A DNA stretch of 64,000 bases, from NCBI GenBank assembly GCA_030432655.1, contig JAUILA010000013.1, positions 91,670 to 155,669 of the forward strand. Direction: 5' to 3'. Position numbers and translations under genes: made by a program. This document shows, one piece after another, positions 8,159-16,551 of this stretch. The DNA is from Bacteroidia bacterium. Lineage in GTDB: Bacteria > Bacteroidota > Bacteroidia > Cytophagales > Cyclobacteriaceae. A model generated the notes under the pieces. It saw nothing but the letters and a program-made list of their open reading frames with translations, was not told where the DNA came from and ran no database searches. The first letter of the stretch is position 1. Each line of letters begins with the position of its first letter.

Positions 8159-9634
8159 TCAATACGCCCGGGCAAATAAAACCCGTCCCTTTGAAGGTTT
8201 TCCTGAATATATGCAGGTGCCTTCCTCCTCTTTGCGGTTAAGGGGGATACAACGGATGGTTGCCTTAGTCTCTTCCTTGATTTTCTCCTCGGTTTCTGCT
8301 GTTCCGTCCCAGTGCGCCATAATGAAACCACCCTTTTCATCCAGAATTTGCTTAAACGATTCATAATCATCCGTTTCGGTGGTTCGGCTGCTCCGGAAGT
8401 CCAGAGCCTTCTGGTAAATGGAATCCTGCATTTCCACCAGCAAATTCCGGATATGGGACGATATTCCTTCCATAGGAACAACTTGTTTCTCACCGGTGTC
8501 ACGCCGGGCAACTTCCACCGTGTTATTTTCAAGGTCGCGCGGACCCACCGCAAGACGGACCGGCACCCCTTTCATTTCATATTCAGCGAATTTCCACCCG
8601 GGCGATTGGGTATCCCGGTCATCCAGCTTACAGGTCACCCCTGACGCCTTCAGCTCTTCCATAAGCGGAGCGGTTTTTTCCTTCACCGCAGCAAGTTGCT
8701 CATCTGTTTTGAAAATGGGCACAATTACCACCTGGATTGGTGCCAGCTTAGGCGGGAGAATTAATCCGTTGTCATCCGAATGCGCCATGATCAATGCGCC
8801 CATAAGACGCGTGCTCACTCCCCAGGAGGTACCCCAGACCAAATCCAGCTTCCCTTCCTTATCGGCAAATTTCACATCAAACGCCTTTGCAAAATTCTGC
8901 CCCAGGAAATGAGAAGTTCCGGACTGAAGTGCCTTGCCATCCTGCATTAATGCTTCAATACAATAGGTGTCCACAGCGCCGGGAAAACGTTCACTTTCCG
9001 TTTTAACACCTTTTATTACCGGCATGGCCATCCATTCTTCAGCAAAATTAGCGTATACGTCCAGCATTTGATGGGTTTCATCTATGGCCTCCTGGCGGGT
9101 GGCATGGGCGGTATGGCCCTCCTGCCATAAAAACTCTGCAGTTCGCAGAAATAAGCGTGTACGCATTTCCCAGCGAACAACGTTGGCCCACTGGTTCAGG
9201 AGAATTGGCAAATCCCGGTACGACTGGATCCAGTTCTTGTAGGTATTCCAGATAACGGTTTCAGAAGTCGGACGTACAATTAGCTCTTCCTCCAGGCGGG
9301 CATCCGGATCAACCACCACTCCGCTTCCGTCTTCCGCATTCTTTAACCGGTAATGGGTGACAACAGCACATTCTTTGGCGAATCCTTCCACATGATCTGC
9401 TTCACGGCTGAGATAGGATTTGGGAACGAAAAGAGGAAAATATGCGTTTGAATGTCCGGTATCTTTGAACATCTGGTCAATCGCGGCCTGCATTTTTTCC
9501 CAAATGCTGAAACCGTAAGGTTTGATGACCATACAACCCCGTACAGGGCTGTGTTCGGCTAAATCAGCCTTTTTGACCAGTTCATTATACCATTGAGAAT
9601 AATCTTCACTTCTTTTAGGTAATCCTTTGCCCAT
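8159..9634 (-). CDS. proS: Prolyl-tRNA synthetase, archaeal/eukaryotic type
   Basis: Class II aminoacyl-tRNA synthetase of 491 residues that attaches proline to tRNA-Pro. Size, the start '[16 protein letters not shown]', motif 2 ('[16 protein letters not shown]') and the C-terminal zinc-binding-like tail with 'CIPLN...[10 protein letters not shown]' mark the eukaryotic/archaeal-like ProS3 type, without the editing insertion of the E. coli type. This type is the usual one in Bacteroidota. I chose the ATG at 9634 because upstream codons back to 9688 run through the promoter region and lack family similarity. It heads the minus-strand run into the glycosyltransferases. A -7 box TATATTTG lies about 52 bases upstream. 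Confidence 0.95.
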   Translation of the reverse strand: MGKGLPKRSEDYSQWYNELVKKADLAEHSPVRGCMVIKPYGFSIWEKMQAAIDQMFKDTGHSNAYFPLFVPKSYLSREADHVEGFAKECAVVTHYRLKNAEDGSGVVVDPDARLEEELIVRPTSETVIWNTYKNWIQSYRDLPILLNQWANVVRWEMRTRLFLRTAEFLWQEGHTAHATRQEAIDETHQMLDVYANFAEEWMAMPVIKGVKTESERFPGAVDTYCIEALMQDGKALQSGTSHFLGQNFAKAFDVKFADKEGKLDLVWGTSWGVSTRLMGALIMAHSDDNGLILPPKLAPIQVVIVPIFKTDEQLAAVKEKTAPLMEELKASGVTCKLDDRDTQSPGWKFAEYEMKGVPVRLAVGPRDLENNTVEVARRDTGEKQVVPMEGISSHIRNLLVEMQDSIYQKALDFRSSRTTETDDYESFKQILDEKGGFIMAHWDGTAETEEKIKEETKATIRCIPLNRKEEEGTCIYSGKPSKGRVLFARAY

Positions 9635-9685
9635 GCTAAATTTGGTATAGTTTTTGTTTAATTCTAACGTGTAACGTCTGAAACG

Positions 9686-9693
9686 CAAATATA
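9686..9693 (-). promoter_or_regulatory. Probable -7 promoter box of proS
   Basis: On the minus strand this reads TATATTTG, a full match to the Bacteroidota -7 consensus TAnnTTTG, about 52 bases ahead of the proS ATG. I see no TTG at the expected -33 distance, so the call rests on one element. Confidence 0.42.
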
Positions 9694-9707
9694 GACAAAT
9701 CCATTTT

Positions 9708-9738
9708 TTGGGTTTTGACGTTTAATGAATTAAGTTTA
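9708..9738 (+). promoter_or_regulatory. Probable promoter of the RS-repeat protein gene
   Basis: TTG at 9708-9710 and TAAGTTTA at 9731-9738 are separated by 20 bases, matching the Bacteroidota -33/-7 layout with one mismatch (last base of the -7 box). The start codon lies 19 bases downstream. It is divergent from the proS promoter. Confidence 0.45.
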
Positions 9739-9757
9739 TAGTATAAAATAATACATT

Positions 9758-11074
9758 ATGAAAGCCCCGATAAAACTCACAGCACTACTTATGGGCCTTA
9801 CTTTCGGCCTGTCGCTCACGGGAATCGCCCAGGAAGCGGAGTATGATGACATGTATTTTACCAAAAATGACCGGAAAGCAACCGCTAAAAAGTCAGATTT
9901 GGTCCAGCAAGTGGAAGCAAATGCTGAAGCTGCGCAGGAATATGTCAAAAATAACGAAGGCAGCTATTCTGAACAAAATGTCAATCCGGAATTTATTTCC
10001 CGATATGGAGTTACGGAAACAGAAGCTGATTCGGAATATGCGCAGGATGAGTATTATTCTGAAACTGCCCCGGCACAGGCTTCCGATTATCAGGTGCCTG
10101 TTGTGAACAACTATTATAATAATGGTGGTTGGGGTGCGAATCCTTATGCCTATGGCGGGTGGGGTGCGAATCCTTATGCCTATGGCGGTGGCTGGGGATA
10201 CAGTCCCTGGGCATATCGTCCCGGATGGAATATCGGAATCAGCATTGGCTTTGGCTGGGGATGGGGCTCATGGGGCTGGGCTCGTCCTAACTGGGGCTGG
10301 GGCGGTTACTATGATCCTTTCTGGGGATATGGTTACGCCGGAGGATATTATGGTTATGGATATGGATATGGTCGCCCGGGTTACTGGGGTGGCTGGGGAA
10401 ACCCGTATTACAATACCGTCATTATTAATAACAATTATCCGGAGCGTGTGACTTACCGTCGTGGCGCAGGTCCTTCCCGGGGATCTACCGGATATGATGC
10501 ACGTCGTGAATCTGTAAACGGAGCTTCTTACGGAAGAGCCGCTACTGACCGGTCGGCTGTCGCTTCCCGTTCAGCGGTAAGTCGTCAGTATGCCAGCAGG
10601 GCTACAAGTCGTTCGGTTGATAATTCACAAAGTTCGTATTACCGCAGGACCAGGTCTGCTTCGGCAAATTCCAACTATTCGTCACGGGATCTGAGTTCTT
10701 CTTCCAGGTCACGAAGTGTGTCAACGAATTCAAATTATACTCCGAGATCACGCCAGTCGTATTCTTATGACTCGCCACAGAGGTCACGTTCGTATACACC
10801 GAATTCGTCCTACAGCCGGAGTACTTCCCCTGTATATAACGGAAGGTCTTCTTCAGGAAGCAGCCGCTCGTACACTCCGAGCAGGTCATCCGGAAGCAGT
10901 CGTTCGTATTCGCCAAGCAGGTCGTCCGGTAGCAGCCGGTCGTACTCGCCGAGCAGGTCTTCTTCAGGAAGCAGCCGTTCGTATTCACCGAGCAGGTCTT
11001 CTTCAGGAAGCAGCCGTTCAAGCGGATCGAGCCGTTCATCAGGAAGTAGTGGTTCAAGCCGAAGAGGTAATTAA
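9758..11074 (+). CDS. Exported Gly/Trp/Tyr-rich and Arg/Ser-repeat protein
   Basis: A 438-residue protein I cannot assign to a named family. An N-terminal signal peptide (about 24 residues, ending near 'GIAQ') is followed by an acidic region to about residue 115. Next comes a glycine/tryptophan/tyrosine-rich segment (about 120-225) with a tandem 'WGANPYAYGG' duplication. The C-terminal 200 residues are dominated by Ser and Arg with repeats of the form GSSRSYSPSRSS. The Arg/Ser tail is strongly basic and surely disordered; the Gly/aromatic part looks like glycine-rich surface or matrix proteins. An outer-membrane barrel gene starts 44 bases after it on the same strand, suggesting co-expression. 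Function unknown; surface, matrix or envelope-binding roles are guesses. Confidence 0.85.
   Translation: MKAPIKLTALLMGLTFGLSLTGIAQEAEYDDMYFTKNDRKATAKKSDLVQQVEANAEAAQEYVKNNEGSYSEQNVNPEFISRYGVTETEADSEYAQDEYYSETAPAQASDYQVPVVNNYYNNGGWGANPYAYGGWGANPYAYGGGWGYSPWAYRPGWNIGISIGFGWGWGSWGWARPNWGWGGYYDPFWGYGYAGGYYGYGYGYGRPGYWGGWGNPYYNTVIINNNYPERVTYRRGAGPSRGSTGYDARRESVNGASYGRAATDRSAVASRSAVSRQYASRATSRSVDNSQSSYYRRTRSASANSNYSSRDLSSSSRSRSVSTNSNYTPRSRQSYSYDSPQRSRSYTPNSSYSRSTSPVYNGRSSSGSSRSYTPSRSSGSSRSYSPSRSSGSSRSYSPSRSSSGSSRSYSPSRSSSGSSRSSGSSRSSGSSGSSRRGN
10130..10189 (+). repeat. Two tandem 30-base direct repeats
   Basis: Units 10130-10159 and 10160-10189 match at 29 of 30 bases, encoding WGANPYAYGG twice within the exported repeat protein. 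Near-identity at silent positions points to a recent duplication. Confidence 0.9.
10849..11064 (+). repeat. Degenerate 36-39 base coding repeats (RS units)
   Basis: About five copies of a unit encoding GSSRSY(S/T)PSRS(S), the last copies shortened to SSGSSR. Copies differ at silent sites in the early units and are nearly identical in the later ones, so expansion seems to proceed at the 3' end. Confidence 0.8.
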
Positions 11075-11118
11075 TACAGCAATACGCTAAGTAGATTTTT
11101 AACCTGTCTTTTTGAAAA

Positions 11119-12654
11119 ATGAAAAAGCTTATAATCATAAGCCTGGGATTGTTATGCCTGACCCTTACCGGTCGCGCCCAGGATGCGACGAACTTCAGCA
11201 AGACTGCTCTTGACCTGATGATGCTCTCACCGGGAGGTTCCGCACGCATCCAGGGAATCGGCGGGGCAGGCACCGCCCTCGGCGGTGATATTACAACTGC
11301 TTCGCTAAACCCGGCCGGACTTGGATTTTATAACCGTGGGGATGCCAGTTTTACCCCCTCCCTGAATTTCATTAATTCCGATGGCAGGTATCTGAATTCT
11401 ACGTCCGGTACGTCACTTACCAATTTTAATATTGCCAACGCAGGGGTCGTTATTAACAAAAGCAAGCCTAATAACGAGGGCTTTAAAGGAGGTAGTTTTG
11501 GTATATCCATCAACCGGGTTGGCAACTTTCAGAATGATTACACTTACGAGGGATTTAACCCTGAATATGATTTTGTGGATTATGCCGTAAATGCTGAAAA
11601 TGCATTTGACGGACTCGTCCCGGACGATTTTTCATTGCTGGCATTTAATGTCGGGGTGATCGATGAGTTCGCCGTGCCTGACGAAGGCCAGAACGAAATA
11701 TTTATCAATGGTTTCCCGCGTTCAACGGATTTACTGGATAAGGATGGAAATGATTTTATTTTCTTTGACAGGAACACCTATCGCGGTGATGACCTGGGCT
11801 ACCCTACAGAGGATGATCCTACTTACCAGTATGAGAATATACGGACCCGTGGCGGTATTTATCAGACGGCACTATCCTATGGTGGAAACTATGATGACAA
11901 AATCTATTTTGGCGTGGGACTTGGTCTTTTCTGGCTACGCCAGGAAGTGGAGCGGGATTATATCGAAGAACCGTCAAGAAGTGATCTGTCCAGGCTGCGT
12001 ATGACCGACCGCTATACGCTTGACGGAGGCGGTGTTAACGGAACATTCGGACTAATCGTTCGTCCGGTGACACCACTGCTGTTAGGCATTTCCTATACGA
12101 CTCCATCCATTTTCACTCTTGAACAGACAAGGTTACTTAGGCTTAATACAGACTACACTGACGGAGAATTCTACAGTGAGGAGTTTTTCTATCCCTCTTT
12201 CCGTTATGACCTGAGAACCCCAGGCAGGCTTAGGGCCGGGGCAACGTTCTTTGTGGGAAAACATGGTTTCATTACCGGGGATGTGGAATCGGTGAATTTT
12301 TCAAATGCCAATCTACAGCGTCCTTCGGAAGGTGATTTCCGTTTCGATAACAGTGTGATCGCCGATTACAATTCCGTGTTGAACTACCGGCTGGGTGCTG
12401 AATTCCGAATGGATATCTTCCGCTTCAGGGCGGGATATGCCTATTATGATGATCCCACTGATGATGGGATTGATAATGCGGATGACCAGTTCACTTTCGG
12501 AGCCGGGATAAAAACACAGATGTTTTATGTTGACCTCGGAATTATAACGGGAATTGAACAGCAGCAGCGGGTGACTCCGTTCCCAACCGCTGATGTGGCT
12601 GATATTAACTCAAATATCACCAGGGCAAGCCTAACCCTGGGATTTACCTTCTAA
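11119..12654 (+). CDS. Outer-membrane beta-barrel protein, OmpP1/FadL-like
   Basis: A 511-residue outer-membrane protein. After a signal peptide (about 20 residues, 'LTGRAQ'), the N-terminus has the FadL/TodX/PorV-like pattern 'SARIQGIGGAGTALGGDITTASLNPAGLGF', a hatch-like segment. Alternating beta strands follow, ending in 'ASLTLGFTF' with the C-terminal phenylalanine typical of barrels inserted by BAM. Such proteins pass hydrophobic compounds or, as PorV, serve type IX secretion. In Bacteroidota they are often labelled 'hemin receptor' on weak grounds. It follows the RS-repeat protein by 44 bases. Its last 24 bases overlap the end of the convergent shikimate kinase gene. Substrate unknown. 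Confidence 0.83.
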   Translation: MKKLIIISLGLLCLTLTGRAQDATNFSKTALDLMMLSPGGSARIQGIGGAGTALGGDITTASLNPAGLGFYNRGDASFTPSLNFINSDGRYLNSTSGTSLTNFNIANAGVVINKSKPNNEGFKGGSFGISINRVGNFQNDYTYEGFNPEYDFVDYAVNAENAFDGLVPDDFSLLAFNVGVIDEFAVPDEGQNEIFINGFPRSTDLLDKDGNDFIFFDRNTYRGDDLGYPTEDDPTYQYENIRTRGGIYQTALSYGGNYDDKIYFGVGLGLFWLRQEVERDYIEEPSRSDLSRLRMTDRYTLDGGGVNGTFGLIVRPVTPLLLGISYTTPSIFTLEQTRLLRLNTDYTDGEFYSEEFFYPSFRYDLRTPGRLRAGATFFVGKHGFITGDVESVNFSNANLQRPSEGDFRFDNSVIADYNSVLNYRLGAEFRMDIFRFRAGYAYYDDPTDDGIDNADDQFTFGAGIKTQMFYVDLGIITGIEQQQRVTPFPTADVADINSNITRASLTLGFTF

Positions 12655-13158
12655 CTTTCCAAGGATCACTTCTGCAGTAAGATCAGACTGATCAAATATG
12701 AAAGAAGCCATGCGGTAAAATTGACCGCGTTCGTGCAGCGTATGTTCCAGTATTTTCTGAAGAGGGTCATCACCTTCAAGTTTAGGACGGGGTTTCGGAT
12801 CATTTTTTATGCGTGAAACCAGGGTAGCCATAGGTGGATTCAGAAAGATGGTGATACCTGTACTTTTCATTCTTTCCATATTATGAAAATAACACGGAGT
12901 ACCTCCGCCGGTAGCAACGACCAGGTTCTTCTCATTCATTATTGACTCCAGTGCACGTTCCTCAGCCACGCGAAATTGAGATTCTCCCAAATCTGAAAAA
13001 ATGGAAGCAATGGACATATCCATTTGCTCCTCGATCACATCATCCAGGTCGATGAAGGATCGGTCAAGTAATGCCGCCAGTTGTTTACCAAGGGTTGATT
13101 TGCCTGCACCAGGCATCCCTGTCAAATAGATATTTCTAGAGTCTTTCAATGATTTCAT
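12631..13158 (-). CDS. aroK: Shikimate kinase
   Basis: A 175-residue P-loop kinase that phosphorylates shikimate at O3 in aromatic amino acid synthesis. Motifs: Walker A 'GMPGAGKST', the substrate-binding 'DLDDVIE', 'ATGGGTPC' and a lid with 'KPRPKLEGDDP'. It is the last gene of a minus-strand run that begins with DUF1599 and the DoxX protein, overlapping the latter by 23 bases. Its 3' end overlaps the convergent barrel gene by 24 bases, so each stop lies within the coding region of the other. Confidence 0.95.
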   Translation of the reverse strand: MKSLKDSRNIYLTGMPGAGKSTLGKQLAALLDRSFIDLDDVIEEQMDMSIASIFSDLGESQFRVAEERALESIMNEKNLVVATGGGTPCYFHNMERMKSTGITIFLNPPMATLVSRIKNDPKPRPKLEGDDPLQKILEHTLHERGQFYRMASFIFDQSDLTAEVILGKLEGKSQG

Positions 13159-14248
13159 CTAAATCCGGAACATCATTATTGTGCCATTTCCCTAATACAA
13201 CCCCGTCATTAAGTAAAAGAATCCCGGGATTCGAACGGATCATCGCTTTCAGCACCGTGGCATCCACAAAATAATACGGAACCGCCAGCTGATGCTCATG
13301 ACGAAACGCCTCAAAGGCCTCCCCGGAAGAAGCGGTCATTGCCAGGACATCAATTTTTCCATCCAGCTCCCTCGCGAGCGCCGCCATTTCGTCCACCTCC
13401 TCTGTATCTGCCTTCCCGGCATTATATACGACATAAATCAATTTCGGACCATTAAATGTATAATCAGTAAAATCATTTCCTTCGGCATCCACCACCTGGT
13501 AATCCGTAATTTTAGGAGTGGATTCCTTTTCATTCAATGTGCGGGAATCAACATATTCGTACCCGTCGTCGGCAGAAAGCCAGGACTCTGAATTGACTTC
13601 CTCGCCATCTTTCACAAAAGTATATTCTATCACCGGATCTTCAGCAGGAAGCATATTCTCCGGGATACTGTTACCCACTTTATAGGGCCTGAAATCAATG
13701 TAGGGAAGATGAGCCAGTGCATACCAGCCAATTCCGAATGAAATCAGGGTTGATACAACTACCGTGACAGTACCTGCAGAGGCTGAAACCAGTGGCGCAA
13801 GTCGCTTCCTGTGCCAGAAAAGGTGCAACACAAATACCATGAGGATCACATCCTTGATAAAAGATTCCCATGGCGTTAAGGGGATAGCGTCACCAAAACA
13901 TCCGCAATCCGTAACTTTTCCGGTATACGCTGAGTAGAATGTTAGCCAGGTAAAGAAAAGCATCAGCAGCAATAATATGGTTGCCGTGATGTTCATCCGG
14001 AACTGGATCAGTACCGCCACACCCAGCACCAGCTCAAGCACAATGAGTATCATGGCAATGGGCAACGCATAAGGTACGAATACACTGAAAAAGGAAGCGA
14101 AAGAATCAGCGAAGACCGTGAAGTATTCTTCCAGTTTTATCTGTGTTCCGACCGGATCGTTAATTTTGACCAGGCCTGAAAAAATGAACAACCCTCCTAC
14201 AAAAATCCGGGAAAAATGATCGATGAACTTATTTTTCATCCGTGGCAA
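13136..14248 (-). CDS. BT_3928-type DoxX/MauE-like membrane protein
   Basis: A 370-residue protein with about four membrane segments in the first 150 residues in DoxX/MauE style ('GGLFIFSGLVKINDP' at the N-terminus and 'CGCFGDAIPLTPWESFIKD' after the third segment). A further segment and a C-terminal thioredoxin-like domain of about 160 residues without a CxxC motif follow. The arrangement matches the family called BT_3928 in Bacteroidota, whose role is unknown. The CGCFG cysteines resemble the quinone-reductase-like MauE family and suggest thiol redox chemistry at the membrane (inference). Two in-frame ATGs sit three codons apart; either may be used. It overlaps DUF1599 by 20 bases and aroK by 23. 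Confidence 0.85.
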   Translation of the reverse strand: MPRMKNKFIDHFSRIFVGGLFIFSGLVKINDPVGTQIKLEEYFTVFADSFASFFSVFVPYALPIAMILIVLELVLGVAVLIQFRMNITATILLLLMLFFTWLTFYSAYTGKVTDCGCFGDAIPLTPWESFIKDVILMVFVLHLFWHRKRLAPLVSASAGTVTVVVSTLISFGIGWYALAHLPYIDFRPYKVGNSIPENMLPAEDPVIEYTFVKDGEEVNSESWLSADDGYEYVDSRTLNEKESTPKITDYQVVDAEGNDFTDYTFNGPKLIYVVYNAGKADTEEVDEMAALARELDGKIDVLAMTASSGEAFEAFRHEHQLAVPYYFVDATVLKAMIRSNPGILLLNDGVVLGKWHNNDVPDLDEIIERL

Positions 14249-14783
14249 AATTTAATTTGATTAAACAAAAGACCGAATAATTAATCATATCCTGGTAATT
14301 AGCGCCAATACCCTCGGAAACCAGGGTCGCCCCTGCGTTATCTTCAATTTGCTTTACACGGTAAAGCTTCATTAATATGATGTCGGTAATCGAACTGATG
14401 CGCATTTCACGCCAGGCTTCATCATAATCATGATTTTTCTGCATGAGCAGATCAAGAGTTTCCTCCGCTGCCTTGTCATAAAGCGGCGCTACCTGCTCAA
14501 ATGTCAGCTCCATCGGATCCTTACTGGTAAACCCGAGTTGCATCAGTGCCATAAGGCAGTAGTTGATGATGCCCACAAATTCTCCCTCAATGGCATCACC
14601 GATTTTTTGCTCACCCTTTTCCTGAATACTTCGTATTCGCTGGGCCTTGATAAGTATCTGATCAGTAATGGAAGGTAGCCTCAATACGCGCCAGGCTGTG
14701 CCGTAATCATGGGTTTTTTTCTCAAAAAGTTCCCGGCATTTGCTGATCACCGCCCTATATTCGCTTACGGTTTCGTCTATCAA
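14229..14783 (-). CDS. DUF1599 protein
   Basis: A 184-residue cytosolic protein made of two tandem copies of the DUF1599 module. Each copy contains 'THDYGTAWRVLRLPSITDQILIK'-like signature: first near residues 24-47, second near 118-140 ('HDYDEAWREMRISSITDII'). DUF1599 is thought to relate to nucleotide metabolism or modification, but the activity is not established. The start appears to be TTG at 14783. It faces away from folP with only 38 bases between starts, so the two divergent transcripts share a promoter region. The pairing with folP, cdaA and the DoxX protein is common in Bacteroidota as I recall it. Confidence 0.88.
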   Translation of the reverse strand: MIDETVSEYRAVISKCRELFEKKTHDYGTAWRVLRLPSITDQILIKAQRIRSIQEKGEQKIGDAIEGEFVGIINYCLMALMQLGFTSKDPMELTFEQVAPLYDKAAEETLDLLMQKNHDYDEAWREMRISSITDIILMKLYRVKQIEDNAGATLVSEGIGANYQDMINYSVFCLIKLNFATDEK

Positions 14784-14821
14784 CTTTAATCGTTATCTTT
14801 TATAAAAATCATTCCGTTGCG

Positions 14822-15685
14822 GTGGGCCAAGATACATTATTTTACCGGAAAAGTACACTCAGAATTCATGATAAAATCCTTTCAGCGGATCCCCCGTTGA
14901 TCATGGGAATACTGAATGTTACGCCTGATTCCTTTAGTGATGGCGGGCTGTTTACGGGCCTGGAGAATGCAATGCGGCAAGTTAAGCGTATGATCGGTGA
15001 AGGGGCAGATATCATTGATGTCGGCGGATATTCCACCCGGCCAGGGGCGGCAATGGTTACAGAACAGGAAGAGATTGACCGTACAGCACCGGTAATTGCT
15101 GCCATCACTGAGCAATACCCGGAAATTACTGTTTCAGTGGATACCTTTCGGGCGAAAGTGGCAGCGGAGGCAGTGGCTGCAGGAGCCGGTCTGGTTAATG
15201 ACGTATCTGGCGGACAACAGGATCCGGATATGTATTCTACTGTAGCAGGACTGAATGTACCCTATGTCCTTATGCATATGCGGGGAACCCCGCAGACCAT
15301 GCAAACTGAAACGGAGTATGATAATATTCTGTTATCCATTTGGCAATTCTTCCGGGACAAAATCCACCTTGCCCGCCAGGCGGGCGTCCGTGAAATTATC
15401 CTGGATCCCGGTTTCGGGTTTGCCAAAACGATCAGTCAGAATTATTATATACTGGAAAATTTGGGCTATTTTCACAGTTTAAACCTACCTTTACTGGTAG
15501 GGTTGTCTCGCAAGTCCATGATCTATAAACGGCTTAATATTCCGGCCGCGGAAGCGGTAAACGGAACAACCGTACTGAATGTGATCGCTCTTCAGCAGGG
15601 CGCTCAGATACTACGGGTACACGACGTCCGGGAGGCTAAGGAGACGATCGCATTAATGGGGAATTTTAAAAAGAACAGCAGTTGA
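14822..15685 (+). CDS. folP: Dihydropteroate synthase
   Basis: A 287-residue TIM-barrel enzyme that joins p-aminobenzoate to the pterin diphosphate in folate synthesis and is the sulfonamide target. Visible signatures: 'GILNVTPDSFSDGG', 'VDTFRAKVA', 'NDVSGG', 'LDPGFGFAKT', 'GLSRKSM' and the final 'LRVHDVREA'. The start is GTG at 14822, which keeps the family's N-terminal extension 'DTLFYRKSTLRI'. The stop overlaps the TTG start of cdaA (TTGA), so the two are translationally coupled. Confidence 0.95.
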   Translation: MGQDTLFYRKSTLRIHDKILSADPPLIMGILNVTPDSFSDGGLFTGLENAMRQVKRMIGEGADIIDVGGYSTRPGAAMVTEQEEIDRTAPVIAAITEQYPEITVSVDTFRAKVAAEAVAAGAGLVNDVSGGQQDPDMYSTVAGLNVPYVLMHMRGTPQTMQTETEYDNILLSIWQFFRDKIHLARQAGVREIILDPGFGFAKTISQNYYILENLGYFHSLNLPLLVGLSRKSMIYKRLNIPAAEAVNGTTVLNVIALQQGAQILRVHDVREAKETIALMGNFKKNSS

Positions 15686-16551
15686 TATTAGGTTTTAGCA
15701 TCGGGTTTCTGGAAATCGGCTGGGTCGATATGATCGACATAGGGCTGGTCAGTTTCCTGTTGTACCAGGTGTATAAGCTCATGCGCGGGAGTGTTGCTGT
15801 CAAAATCTTTCTTGGCGTATTATCCCTTTACCTGATTTACCTCATCGTACGTGCAGCCCAGATGGAACTGTTGGGCTCCATTCTCGGCCAGTTCATGGGC
15901 TATGGTGTTCTCGCTGCCATCATTCTGTTCCAGCCGGAAATACGGAAATTCTTGTTGCTTATTGGAAAAACAACTGATTTCGGAAAAATCAATTCCTTCC
16001 GGAATTTCTTCAGACTGAAAAAAAATGTACAGGAACCAGGTTTTAACATTACCCCGGTAATAGAGGCAATCAAAACGCTGGGGGGTTCAAATACCGGGGC
16101 ACTGATTGTATTCTCCCGGGACTCCGCGCTGAAATTTTATTCCGAGTCCGGCGATGAGATTGAAGCAGTGTTGAGTAAACGACTGCTCATCTCTATATTT
16201 AATAAAAACAGTCCGCTCCACGATGGTGCCGTCATTGTTTACAAAGGAAAGATCAAGGCGGCCAGATGCGTTCTCCCTGTTTCGGAAAGTGAAAACCTGC
16301 CCGCCCAGTTTGGTCTCAGGCACCGTGCAGCCCTTGGGATGTCCGAGGTAACTGATACAGCCGTGTTGGTGGTATCTGAAGAAACTGGTCAGTTCTCCCT
16401 CGCCAGAAATGGCAAACTGGAACACAATCTGTCGACCCAGGAACTTCGTAAAGGGATAAATGAATACCTTTCCGGCGAACAACAGCAAAGTTCGGAATCC
16501 ACTGCCGACAGTGCCGTCGAAAAAACCTCCGTCATCCCTAATGAGGCCTAA
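15682..16551 (+). CDS. cdaA: Diadenylate cyclase CdaA
   Basis: A 289-residue membrane-bound diadenylate cyclase that makes c-di-AMP from two ATP. About three N-terminal membrane segments (residues 1-90) precede the DAC domain, which carries the catalytic motifs Asp181-Gly182-Ala183 and Arg213-His214-Arg215. The start codon is TTG, overlapping the folP stop by 4 bases. No GlmM or CdaR gene is next to it, unlike in Firmicutes. The likely roles (osmotic balance, potassium and cell-wall control) are taken from the family. Its stop overlaps the convergent kbl stop by 4 bases. Confidence 0.94.
   Translation: MILGFSIGFLEIGWVDMIDIGLVSFLLYQVYKLMRGSVAVKIFLGVLSLYLIYLIVRAAQMELLGSILGQFMGYGVLAAIILFQPEIRKFLLLIGKTTDFGKINSFRNFFRLKKNVQEPGFNITPVIEAIKTLGGSNTGALIVFSRDSALKFYSESGDEIEAVLSKRLLISIFNKNSPLHDGAVIVYKGKIKAARCVLPVSESENLPAQFGLRHRAALGMSEVTDTAVLVVSEETGQFSLARNGKLEHNLSTQELRKGINEYLSGEQQQSSESTADSAVEKTSVIPNEA

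Noticed and set aside
10849..11064. Tandem repeats that might be a CRISPR array
   Set aside because: The units stay in one coding frame, lack unique spacers, and encode the RS tail.
9758..11074. Splicing-like function for the RS protein
   Set aside because: The likeness to RS domains is one of composition only, and the signal peptide puts the protein outside the cytoplasm.
10602..11273. Long minus-strand reading frame with Cys/Thr repeats
   Set aside because: It is antisense to the RS-repeat coding region. Its repeats mirror the RS units, and it runs through the gap and into the barrel gene, so it is a shadow.
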